Origin: JADHLJ01 sp038118725
Lineage (GTDB): Bacteria; Pseudomonadota; Alphaproteobacteria; Thalassobaculales; Thalassobaculaceae
Direction: 5' to 3'
DNA: 5,059 nt
NCBI GenBank assembly: GCA_038118725.1
Contig: JAYOIK010000148.1
Coordinates: 1 to 5,059 of the forward strand
Position 1 is the stretch's first letter. Each line of letters begins with the position of its first letter. Position numbers and translations under genes: made by a program. This document shows, piece by piece, positions 1 to 5,059 of this stretch. Under the pieces are notes generated by a model, which saw only the letters and a list, made by a program, of their open reading frames with translations, was not told the DNA's origin and ran no database searches.

Positions 1-2
1 CC

Positions 3-215
3 GGCGTTTCCCCCGAGGAAGTCGCGCGCCGAGGCAAGGCCTGGAACCAGGACCCAGCCCAGCGCCCTTGGTTCGATTTCGATGGCGCGAATGACAAGGT
101 CCTGTTGCGCGCCGGGCCCGAGCATCTGTTGGCGGTCGGCGCGAAAACCGACACCAGTTCCCCTCCAATCTTGAGCGCTTCGTACTGCGTGCCGCTACGT
201 GGAGAGATCGGCTAA
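3..215 (+). CDS. C-terminal part of an unrecognised protein (cut by the left edge)
   Basis: An open frame runs in from the left edge for 70 codons and ends at TAA (213-215). It begins GVSPEEVARRGKAWNQDP and ends in SASYCVPLRGEIG. Third codon positions are mostly G or C (for example GAG GTC GCG CGC AAG GCC TGG AAC CAG GAC), whereas the other two plus-strand frames lack a protein-like pattern and hit stops. I therefore treat it as a real gene tail. The segment is soluble-looking, with no membrane helix and a WFDFDG stretch in the middle. I do not recognise the family and assign no function. It converges on the dioxygenase gene with no spacer: its stop codon abuts that of the opposite gene. Confidence 0.6.
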   Translation, partial: GVSPEEVARRGKAWNQDPAQRPWFDFDGANDKVLLRAGPEHLLAVGAKTDTSSPPILSASYCVPLRGEIG

Positions 216-222
216 CTAGCCG
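209..222. terminator. Possible short bidirectional hairpin over two convergent stop codons
   Basis: CGGCT (209-213) and AGCCG (218-222) are perfect inverted repeats around AACT. The TAA of the plus-strand gene and the TAG of the minus-strand gene both lie inside this 14-base palindrome. A hairpin here would be symmetrical for both transcripts. The stem has only five or six pairs and no T-run follows on either side, so an intrinsic terminator is only a weak possibility. Confidence 0.22.
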
Positions 223-1067
223 CCAAGCGTCGACCAACCCGCCAGCGTGGTCCGGACCATATGGCGCTTCTCCTTGGCCGCGTCATAGGGCATGGCGCGA
301 TGGACCACCGCGAAATTGTCCCACATGACCATGTCGTGGGGACGCCAGACATGGCTGTAGACGTATTTCTCCTTGGTCGAGAAGGCTTTCAATTCCTCGA
401 TCAGTATCTCACTCTCATCCGGGTCCATCCCCTCGACACATTTGGTATGCGCGCCCACATAGAGCGACTTTCCGAGCGCGCCGCGATCCAACACCATGGC
501 CTGACGAACCGGCGGCAACATTTTACGCTCCTCGTCGGTGACCAGGTTGGGGTCGATCTTGTCGCGACCATGGGCATAGTGATGCAGCGCGACCCGGCCC
601 TCGATCGTGGTTCTGAGGTGCTCGGGCAGGTCACGGTAAGCCGCGCGCATGGACGCGAATTCGGTGTTGCCGCCGTGCTTGGCGATAATCCGTCCGGAAA
701 GCATGGATGCCCAGGCCGGAACCTCCTTGAACGAACTGTCGGCGTGCCAAACCCCGTTGGCCCGGCCATTGATGACCTGGCGGTGGTTCGGCGGCACGAT
801 GTTGCCGTCGGCGTCGAGATTGGTGATCAGCGCCAAGGGACTTCCGGCGCCGGGTGTGCCGACCTTGGTTCCCTCGAGCGGCCCGAACCTTTCGGTGAAG
901 CGGATCTGTTGTTCATCAGTGATGTTCTGGTCGCGAAAGACCAGCACGGAATATTGATCGAACGCGGCCCGAACAGCTTCGAAATCCGCATCGCTTGGAC
1001 CGTTGACAAGATCCAGGTCGACAACCTCGGCGGCGAGACATGGATGAAGTGGCGTGATCTCGGGCAT
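216..1067 (-). CDS. TauD/TfdA family Fe(II)/2-oxoglutarate-dependent dioxygenase (TfdA-like)
   Basis: This encodes a 283-residue cytoplasmic enzyme expected to couple oxidative decarboxylation of 2-oxoglutarate to hydroxylation, and often cleavage, of a small organic acid. Numbered from the chosen start, the iron-binding facial triad is visible: HAD at 108-110 (WHADSSF) and the distal His at 256 (VVHRAMPYD). The 2-oxoglutarate-binding Arg is probably Arg272 in VRTTLAG. WHADSSF, SMLSG, GGNTEF, SMRAAY, LPPV, VGAH, VEGM and VMWDN recall TfdA, the 2,4-dichlorophenoxyacetate dioxygenase (287 residues), more than the taurine enzyme TauD, and the length agrees. The substrate cannot be read from the sequence; many TfdA-like proteins do not act on herbicides. 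I chose ATG at 1065-1067 over a GTG at 1101-1103. The ATG gives the usual family N-terminus (MPEITPLHP) and has AGGGGAG 11 bases upstream, while the GTG has no ribosome site. It lies 104 bases downstream of the alpha-E gene on the same strand. Confidence 0.9.
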   Translation of the reverse strand: MPEITPLHPCLAAEVVDLDLVNGPSDADFEAVRAAFDQYSVLVFRDQNITDEQQIRFTERFGPLEGTKVGTPGAGSPLALITNLDADGNIVPPNHRQVINGRANGVWHADSSFKEVPAWASMLSGRIIAKHGGNTEFASMRAAYRDLPEHLRTTIEGRVALHHYAHGRDKIDPNLVTDEERKMLPPVRQAMVLDRGALGKSLYVGAHTKCVEGMDPDESEILIEELKAFSTKEKYVYSHVWRPHDMVMWDNFAVVHRAMPYDAAKEKRHMVRTTLAGWSTLGG

Positions 1068-1078
1068 GGCGACGCCGG

Positions 1079-1085
1079 CTCCCCT
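1079..1085 (-). promoter_or_regulatory. Ribosome binding site of the dioxygenase gene
   Basis: On the minus strand this reads AGGGGAG, 11 bases before the ATG at 1065-1067. The spacing is somewhat long, but it is the only purine-rich site near either candidate start and so favours the ATG over the upstream GTG. Confidence 0.5.
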
Positions 1086-1104
1086 GATTGACGGCAGTGC
1101 CACA

Positions 1105-1132
1105 ATTTAACGCCGTCGCTGGCCGGCGACAA
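1105..1132 (-). promoter_or_regulatory. Possible sigma70-type promoter for the dioxygenase gene
   Basis: On the minus strand TTGTCG (1127-1132) is followed after 16 bases by TTAAAT (1105-1110). Each matches four of six consensus bases. It lies in the 104-base gap between the alpha-E stop and the dioxygenase start, which would let the dioxygenase be expressed independently of the ATP-grasp/alpha-E pair. This is read by eye and matches of this quality arise often by chance. Confidence 0.25.
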
Positions 1133-1171
1133 ACACTCAACCCGGCATCGCCGCGAACTGATGGATTGGAA

Positions 1172-2152
1172 CTACGCTTGGGATTGGGCTTGAGATTGCA
1201 CTTGTACTTCAGCGCCAAAAAATCCGCGGGAGACGGAATCGGTGAGACGGCGAAGATTGATCTGCACGAGATCGAGATATTCGTGCAGACCGTCCGAGAG
1301 AATGCGCCTGATTGGCTGCTCCATCAGAGCCTCCAGATCACTCAAGCCCTCGGGTTCGAAACTCACACCGGACAAGTCCGGGTCGCACGCCAGGATAGTG
1401 AGGTTTTGGCGAATCTCATTCACGCAGTACGCGACCGCCCTCGGGAACAGAGGATTCAGGAGTATGAACTCCGCCACCGTTTCCGGCGTGACGCCGCTGG
1501 GGTGATTGCGCCGATATCCGTGATAGCCGGCCACCGAACGAAGCAGCGCGTTCCATTGGCTTACATCAATACCGGAGCCGACATCCGTCACATCCGGCAA
1601 CAGACGGTGGTACTTTATATCCAACAAACGCGTCGTTTGATCGGCGCGGTCGATCATCTTGCCCAATTGATAGAAGATCGCGGCCTGATCGCGGTAGAGC
1701 GTTCCCTGCACGATACCAGCGTGGAGCTGGCATCCCTCCTTGATCTCCTGACAGAGATGCGAAAGATCGGCGAGACGCAGGTCCCGGGGTCGCAGATCGG
1801 CGACGAACCGATAGAACACGTTCAACTGGGACCAAACCTCGACACTGATCAGATGCCTCAGGCTACGGGCGTTCTCGCGCGCCGCCCAGACGCATTGCAG
1901 GATCGAATTCGGGTTCTGGCGGTCGATGATGTAGAAGCGAACGGTCGCATCGGCGCTCGCCTCGCTGTGCCGGGCGAAAAACGCCTCGTCATCGGCGTGC
2001 AGCTGTACGATCGGCAGCCAATCCTGCTCTCCATGGTTGTCGCGGGCAAAAGACTCGTTCACGTCGAGAATGCGGGCGAGATTCTCGGCCCGCTCCATCT
2101 GGCGGGCCATCCAGAACGCGTTCTCCGCGAAACGGGCGAGCAGACTACTCAA
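1172..2152 (-). CDS. Alpha-E domain protein (DUF403)
   Basis: This encodes 326 residues of almost entirely helical sequence. The N-terminal stretch ARFAENAFWMARQMERAEN (residues 6-24) is the hallmark of the alpha-E family, which usually starts with a similar R-x-AEN-x-FW-x-AR-x-MERAEN pattern. Further typical segments are NPNSILQCVWAARENAR, TLYRDQAAIFYQLGKMIDRADQTTRLLDIKY and NPLFPRAVAYCVNEI. The domain is of unknown biochemistry. It is regularly encoded beside circularly permuted ATP-grasp proteins and transglutaminases, and comparative genomics has proposed a role in peptide ligation or modification. The start is TTG at 2150-2152, which overlaps the end of the ATP-grasp gene by 8 bases; AAGGA lies 11 bases upstream and no ATG or GTG is available nearby in frame. 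The overlap suggests translational coupling. The C-terminus is an odd alternating tail, VQVQSQAQSQA (316-326), beyond the usual domain end. Confidence 0.9.
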   Translation of the reverse strand: MSSLLARFAENAFWMARQMERAENLARILDVNESFARDNHGEQDWLPIVQLHADDEAFFARHSEASADATVRFYIIDRQNPNSILQCVWAARENARSLRHLISVEVWSQLNVFYRFVADLRPRDLRLADLSHLCQEIKEGCQLHAGIVQGTLYRDQAAIFYQLGKMIDRADQTTRLLDIKYHRLLPDVTDVGSGIDVSQWNALLRSVAGYHGYRRNHPSGVTPETVAEFILLNPLFPRAVAYCVNEIRQNLTILACDPDLSGVSFEPEGLSDLEALMEQPIRRILSDGLHEYLDLVQINLRRLTDSVSRGFFGAEVQVQSQAQSQA

Positions 2153-2163
2153 GGACCCAGGTA

Positions 2164-2168
2164 TCCTT
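2164..2168 (-). promoter_or_regulatory. Ribosome binding site supporting the TTG start of the alpha-E gene
   Basis: On the minus strand this reads AAGGA, 11 bases before the TTG at 2150-2152, and lies within the last codons of the ATP-grasp gene. In the alpha-E frame the codons just upstream include no ATG or GTG, so this site and the conserved N-terminus together favour TTG. Confidence 0.5.
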
Positions 2169-3317
2169 GGTACCGCCGCCTTGGGACGAATTCACGATCA
2201 GGTATCCTTCCTTCAATGCCACGCGGGTCAGCCCTCCAGGCAGGACCCAGGTGCTTTTTCCGGTGATCAGGAACGGTCGCAGATCCACGTGCCGGGGTTG
2301 AACCGCGTCCTGTATCAGGGTCGGACAAACCGAGAGATCGACCATCGGTTGGCTAATATAGTTCTCCGGGCGGGCCTTGAGCAGGATACGGGTTTCCTCC
2401 AGTTCGGCGGCGCTGGCGCGCGGGCCGATCACCACGCCGTAGCCACCGGACTCCCCGACCGGTTTCACCACCAGCTTGTCGAGATTGTCGAGCGTGTATT
2501 GGAGCGCGTCGGCCTCGCGGCAGATATGGGTGTCGACATTCGGAATGATCGGATCCTGATCGAGATAGTATTTGATGATCCGCGGCATATAGGCATAGAC
2601 CGCCTTGTCGTCCGCCACACCCGTGCCGACCGCGTTGGCCAGGGTCACCCGGCCCGCCTTGTAGACCTCCATCACGCCGGGAATGCCCAACATGCTTTCG
2701 GGATTAAACGCGAGCGGATCAATAAAGTTGTCGTCGATCCGACGATAGATCACATCGACCCGGCGCGGCCCGGCAGTGGTCTTCATGTAAACGAGGCCGT
2801 TGTCGACAATCAGGTCGCGGCCCTCGACCAGCGGCACCCCCATCTCGCGCGCCAGAAACACGTGCTCGAAATAGGCGGAGTTGAAAACCCCTGGTGACAT
2901 CAACACGACCTGGGGGTCCAAGACTTCCGCCGGCGCCATCTCGGCCAAGGCCGCGTGCAGGCGATTGCCATATTCCGAAACCGGGCGTATACCAATCCCC
3001 TCCGTTAGATCTGGAAAGGTCTGCAGCATCAGGTGCCGGTTCTCGATCACGTAGGAGACGCCGGACGGCGTCCGCGCATTATCTTCTAGAACACGAAATG
3101 TTCCCTGACCGTCGCGGATCAGATCAACGCCGCAGATGTTGACAAAACTGTCATGGGGAACCGCGACCTCGGCCATCGCCGCGCGATAGTTCTCGTGGCC
3201 CGTGACCAGTTCTTCCGGAATCACACCGTCCTTGAAGATTCGCCCCGGTCCATAGACGTCGCGCAGGAACAGGTTGATCGCGGTCACCCGCTGCACCAGC
3301 CCTTCGTCGAGACGGCG

Positions 3318-3320
3318 TCA
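3318..3320 (-). other. In-frame TGA at a conserved tryptophan position
   Basis: The minus strand reads GAT GAA TGA CGC CGT CTC at this point. The codons on both sides belong to one continuous ATP-grasp reading frame. Replacing T with C at plus-strand position 3318 would restore TGG. GAAGGG (3300-3305) lies 3 bases before a GTG at 3294-3296 and 12 bases before another in-frame GTG at 3285-3287, so weak re-initiation on the downstream part is imaginable. Confidence 0.9.
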
Positions 3321-3581
3321 TTCATCCGGCGCGATCAACCGCGGGATCACATCAAAGGGCAAGACCCGGTCGATGGCGTCGCGCTCGGAATAGACCGTGA
3401 AGGTGATGCCGAGATTGAACAGCTCGTGCTCGCAATCCCGCGCGCGGCGCTGCATGGCACGCGGACGCATCTTGTCCAGCCGCTCGGCGACCGGCGACGC
3501 ATGAGCCAGGGGAGTATCGGTCAAGCCGTTTAGTTCACAGTAAAAACCGTCGGGATCGTAGCTCCGGAGAAGTCCCATCAT

Positions 3582-3752
3582 CTAGCAACGGACCCCAATC
3601 ATCTGGACCATCCCTTTTCGGCGGCTCGGTAACTAACGGTAGACCGGCCTCCCCGTGATGTCCACGAGCATATCTTGCGAGCTGGGCGCGTTCTTATCAA
3701 AATTCGGTTTCCCCGGCGAACCGGCGCCGCCTTACGGCTTGGAACATCGATC
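3582..3752. other. Divergent intergenic region
   Basis: These 171 bases separate the ATP-grasp start (minus strand) from the monooxygenase relic (plus strand), so they presumably hold the minus-strand promoter. I found no convincing paired -35 and -10 boxes on either strand, no operator-like palindrome and no RNA gene. CCGGCG occurs twice close together near 3716-3730 with nothing further to support it. Confidence 0.4.
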
Positions 3753-3902
3753 ATGACCAGTTACTCCGCGGAAAGACGGATGAATATCGCGGCTTTCCTG
3801 ACCGCCGACGGGACCTATCACCATCTCGGCTGGCGCGCTCCGGACTCCTGGGTGGACGGCGGCACGAACTTCCGCGAGATCCTGGGTCTAGAGTCGATCT
3901 AG
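3753..3902 (+). pseudogene. N-terminal relic of a flavin-dependent (LLM class) monooxygenase
   Basis: This 49-codon frame starts at ATG 3753-3755 with GGA 9 bases upstream. MNIAAFLTADGTYHHLGWRAP followed by DSWVDGGTNFREILGLE resembles the first strand and loop of the NtaA/SnaA/DszA branch of bacterial luciferase-like enzymes, where the pattern is roughly AFL-x-x-G-HH-x-x-WR-P followed by a helix ending in LERGKFD. Those enzymes are about 440 residues long, so this is about a tenth of one. It stops at TAG (3900-3902). In the next frame, codons 3893-3910 read VDLERA, and LER falls at the distance from the Asn of NF expected for the conserved LERGKFD. This suggests a frameshift near 3887-3892 followed by loss of the rest. 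The family call rests on recalled patterns; a genuine short gene is less likely. Confidence 0.6.
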
Positions 3903-3903
3903 A
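3887..3903. repeat. Paired TCTAGA sites around a 5-base spacer
   Basis: TCTAGA occurs at 3887-3892 and at 3898-3903, separated by GTCGA. Because TCTAGA is its own complement, the two copies form both a direct and an inverted repeat, and a 6-bp hairpin with a 5-base loop is possible. It sits exactly at the broken end of the monooxygenase relic and just before the eight-C run. No T-run follows, so it is not a standard terminator. Confidence 0.4.
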
Positions 3904-4107
3904 ACGTGCCCCCCCCGCGATCTCCAAGCCATCGCTATCGACTGGGCCATCGGATGTTTGATGGATTCGAAGGCGAAACGCCGGCGGACGATAGGGGCTC
4001 GACCAAACCGCCCATAACGGGCACGCTACGCCGTGACCGGCGATTGCTCGAGCGTCGCCTTCCGCCATGACGGCATAACCCCAAAGAACGACTCCGAGGA
4101 CTGGAAA
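3903..4107. other. Gene-poor stretch between the monooxygenase relic and the aldolase
   Basis: These 205 bases hold an eight-C run (3909-3916) and no frame I recognise. The frame of the relic is open again from 3903 to a TGA at 4068-4070 (56 codons), but its translation is Arg-rich and resembles no family I know. The segment may be decayed remains of the monooxygenase gene and must carry the 5' region of the aldolase gene. I saw no clear promoter. Confidence 0.4.
4096..4100 (+). promoter_or_regulatory. Ribosome binding site of the aldolase gene
   Basis: GAGGA lies 7 bases before ATG 4108-4110, a near-ideal arrangement. It fixes the start there and excludes the longer frame beginning at 4033, whose first 25 codons do not look like the family. 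Confidence 0.75.
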
Positions 4108-4875
4108 ATGCGACCCAACAAGATCAAGCAAATGTGGCGTGACGGAAAATGCGCGACCCTGGGCTGGCTTTCCGTATCCCACGGAATGACGGCGGAAGTG
4201 ATGTCACGCCAGGGTTTCGACGCGCTTTGCGTTGATCTGCAGCATGGAACGTCCGAGATGAAGGACATGCTGGCGATGCTGCAGGCGGTATCGCAGACCG
4301 ACACGGTGCCGGTGGTGCGGGTCGCCTGGAATCAGCCCGAGGCGATCATGAAGGCCCTCGACCTCGGCGCCTATGGCGTTATCGTGCCGCTGGTCAACAA
4401 CGCGGAGGAAGCGGCGCGGGCCGTGGCCGCCTGCCGCTATCCGCCGGCCGGTATTCGATCCGTCGGCCCGGTGCGGGCCCTGCATTACGGCGGCGGCGAC
4501 TACATTGCCAAGGCCAATGACGAGATCATCGTCATGGCGATGATCGAGACCAAGGAAGGCCTCGCCAATCTGGAGGAGATCTGCGCCACGCCGGGTCTCG
4601 ACGCGGTCTATATCGGACCCGCGGACCTGTCCCTGGCGCTAGATCTGGAACCCCGCGGCGACAACCCGGACCCGCTGCATCTGGAGACCTGCGACAGGAT
4701 CCGCGACACCGCGCACAAGCACGGCATCAAGGCGGTCATGCATTGCGCCAGCGCCTCCTTCGCGGCCGGTGCGGTCAAGCGCGGTTTCGACATGGTGATG
4801 CTGACCTCGGACCTCGCCGGCATGGTCGCCGGCGTTCGTCAGCAGCTCGACGCCTTGAAGGCGGAAATCTCCTGA
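4108..4875 (+). CDS. HpcH/HpaI family aldolase
   Basis: This encodes a 255-residue cytoplasmic class II (metal-dependent) pyruvate-type aldolase with a TIM-barrel fold. Family members cleave 4-hydroxy-2-oxoheptanedioate, 2-dehydro-3-deoxyglucarate, 2-keto-3-deoxyrhamnonate or related acids to pyruvate and an aldehyde. Visible family features are GWLS near residue 19, the catalytic-site His46 in CVDLQHG, Arg71 in VVRV, the loop YPPAGIRSVGPVRA (111-124), the metal ligand Glu147 in MIETKEG, and the second ligand Asp173 in YIGPADLS. These match His45, Arg70, Glu149 and Asp175 of E. coli HpaI by recalled alignment. Where HpaI has Gln147, this protein has Met145, which may mean a different substrate. 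The length is normal (about 250-265) and the start is set by GAGGA 7 bases upstream. It ends in TGA, and an alpha/beta hydrolase gene starts 52 bases later on the same strand, suggesting one operon. The actual substrate cannot be decided. Confidence 0.92.
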   Translation: MRPNKIKQMWRDGKCATLGWLSVSHGMTAEVMSRQGFDALCVDLQHGTSEMKDMLAMLQAVSQTDTVPVVRVAWNQPEAIMKALDLGAYGVIVPLVNNAEEAARAVAACRYPPAGIRSVGPVRALHYGGGDYIAKANDEIIVMAMIETKEGLANLEEICATPGLDAVYIGPADLSLALDLEPRGDNPDPLHLETCDRIRDTAHKHGIKAVMHCASASFAAGAVKRGFDMVMLTSDLAGMVAGVRQQLDALKAEIS

Positions 4876-4913
4876 TTATCCGAAACCAAGCACGCGGACA
4901 GGCCGGCCACGGG

Positions 4914-4919
4914 AAGGGA
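4914..4919 (+). promoter_or_regulatory. Ribosome binding site of the alpha/beta hydrolase gene
   Basis: AAGGGA lies 8 bases before ATG 4928-4930, a standard spacing that supports this start. Confidence 0.65.
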
Positions 4920-4927
4920 TCGAACTC

Positions 4928-5059
4928 ATGCCGTTTTTCGAGAAGGGCGAGACCCGCATCCACTACGAGGAAGCAGGCTCCGGTTCTCCGCTTCTGGTTA
5001 TTCCCGGCGGAGGCCTGAACGCCTCGATCGCCGGGCTGGCCACCCATGACTTCAATCCC
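4928..5059 (+). CDS. Alpha/beta hydrolase, N-terminal part (cut by the right edge)
   Basis: The first 44 codons are present and the frame is open to the edge. MPFFEKGETRIHYEEAGSGS followed by PLLVIPGGGLN is the classic start of an alpha/beta hydrolase: two beta strands (TRIHYEEAG, PLLVIP) with a G-S/T-G-x-P turn between them, then PGGG, where the family has its HG or HGG oxyanion-hole loop. The catalytic Ser, Asp and His lie beyond the window, so the substrate class (ester, epoxide, haloalkane, ring-cleavage product) is open. It follows the aldolase gene by 52 bases with its own good ribosome site and no visible terminator between, so the two are likely co-transcribed and may act in one catabolic route. 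Confidence 0.8.
   Translation, partial: MPFFEKGETRIHYEEAGSGSPLLVIPGGGLNASIAGLATHDFNP

Larger units (their letters stand above)
2145..3581 (-). pseudogene. Circularly permuted type 2 ATP-grasp protein (DUF404/DUF407), split by one in-frame TGA
   Basis: Read through one stop, this is a 478-codon gene of normal family length. It is a predicted carboxylate-amine or peptide ligase using ATP. Codons 1-87 (MMGLLRSYDPDGF to IPRLIAPDE) carry the family N-terminus, including LGITFTVYSERDAIDRVLPFDVIPR. Codon 88 is TGA, and the same frame resumes as RRLDEGLVQRVTAINLFLRDVYG. Later motifs are EDNARTPSGVSYVIENR (166-182), DVIYRRIDDNF (276-286), the ATP-binding KPVGESGGYG (373-382), DLRPF (433-437) and the C-terminal SSQGGGTKDTWVLE. 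Relatives, as I recall them, have Trp at codon 88, so TGG to TGA is the simplest change. No other stop or frameshift is present. The start at 3579-3581 follows immediately after an in-frame TAG, matches the usual family N-terminus, and has only a weak upstream GGGG. The pair with the downstream alpha-E gene is typical. It may be a recent nonsense mutation, a sequencing error, or two separately translated pieces. Confidence 0.85.

Noticed and set aside
1065..1103. Longer dioxygenase start at GTG 1101-1103
   Set aside because: No ribosome site precedes it and the 12 extra residues are not family-like; ATG at 1065-1067 has AGGGGAG upstream and the usual N-terminus.
261..2897. Long plus-strand open frames opposite the dioxygenase, alpha-E and ATP-grasp genes (276, 392 and 286 codons)
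   Set aside because: They are complements of well-recognised genes in GC-rich DNA, have no recognisable domains, and overlap one another across gene boundaries.
3318..3320. TGA read as Trp or selenocysteine by genome-wide recoding
   Set aside because: The aldolase gene ends at TGA, TGG codes Trp elsewhere, relatives have Trp rather than Cys or Sec here, and I saw no obvious stem-loop just downstream.
3675..3752. Extended N-terminus of the monooxygenase relic from 3675
   Set aside because: The 26 extra residues are Arg-rich and unlike the family, which starts near MTSYSAERRMNIAAF; a GGA precedes the ATG at 3753.
3887..3903. Cloning-vector polylinker because TCTAGAGTCGA matches a common one
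   Set aside because: Only 11 bases match and the flanks diverge at once; the surrounding sequence is ordinary genomic DNA.
4033..4107. Extended N-terminus of the aldolase from ATG-like start at 4033
   Set aside because: GAGGA lies 7 bases before ATG 4108, and the family N-terminus begins there.
3751..4182. Minus-strand frame of 143 codons across the gene-poor stretch
   Set aside because: It overlaps the well-supported aldolase start and the relic, is rich in Arg and Ser as expected of a shadow frame, and shows no known domain.

Overview
The window is GC-rich, protein-coding bacterial DNA (roughly 60% G+C by eye), with strong G/C preference at third codon positions and short gaps between genes. 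The gene content is a TfdA-like dioxygenase, a DUF404/407 plus alpha-E pair, an HpcH/HpaI aldolase and a flavin monooxygenase relic. This fits an alphaproteobacterium or another high-GC proteobacterium; the placement is inferred from gene content and codon bias and is not proven. I saw no tRNA, rRNA, CRISPR array or insertion sequence.

Layout from left to right. (1) 3-215, plus strand: the C-terminal 70 codons of an unrecognised protein. (2) 216-1067, minus strand: a Fe(II)/2-oxoglutarate dioxygenase of the TauD/TfdA family, close to TfdA itself, meeting gene 1 tail to tail with no spacer. (3) 1172-2152, minus strand: an alpha-E (DUF403) protein with a TTG start. (4) 2145-3581, minus strand: a circularly permuted ATP-grasp protein (DUF404/DUF407 type) that overlaps gene 3 by 8 bases and is split by one in-frame TGA at codon 88. 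(5) 3582-4107: 526 bases without an intact gene, containing the N-terminal relic of a flavin-dependent (LLM class) monooxygenase at 3753-3902. (6) 4108-4875, plus strand: an HpcH/HpaI family aldolase. (7) 4928 to the right edge, plus strand: the first 44 codons of an alpha/beta hydrolase, probably in one operon with gene 6.

Two themes run together. The minus-strand ATP-grasp/alpha-E pair is the core of a widespread but poorly understood peptide-ligation or peptide-modification system. Its usual transglutaminase and peptidase partners are not visible here. The other genes (TfdA-like dioxygenase, class II aldolase, alpha/beta hydrolase, flavin monooxygenase relic) look like small-molecule catabolism.

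The most notable observation is the TGA at 3318-3320. It lies in the same frame as both halves of the ATP-grasp protein and falls where relatives, as I recall them, carry tryptophan. A single TGG-to-TGA change would explain it. I did not find convincing evidence of a wholly new system.
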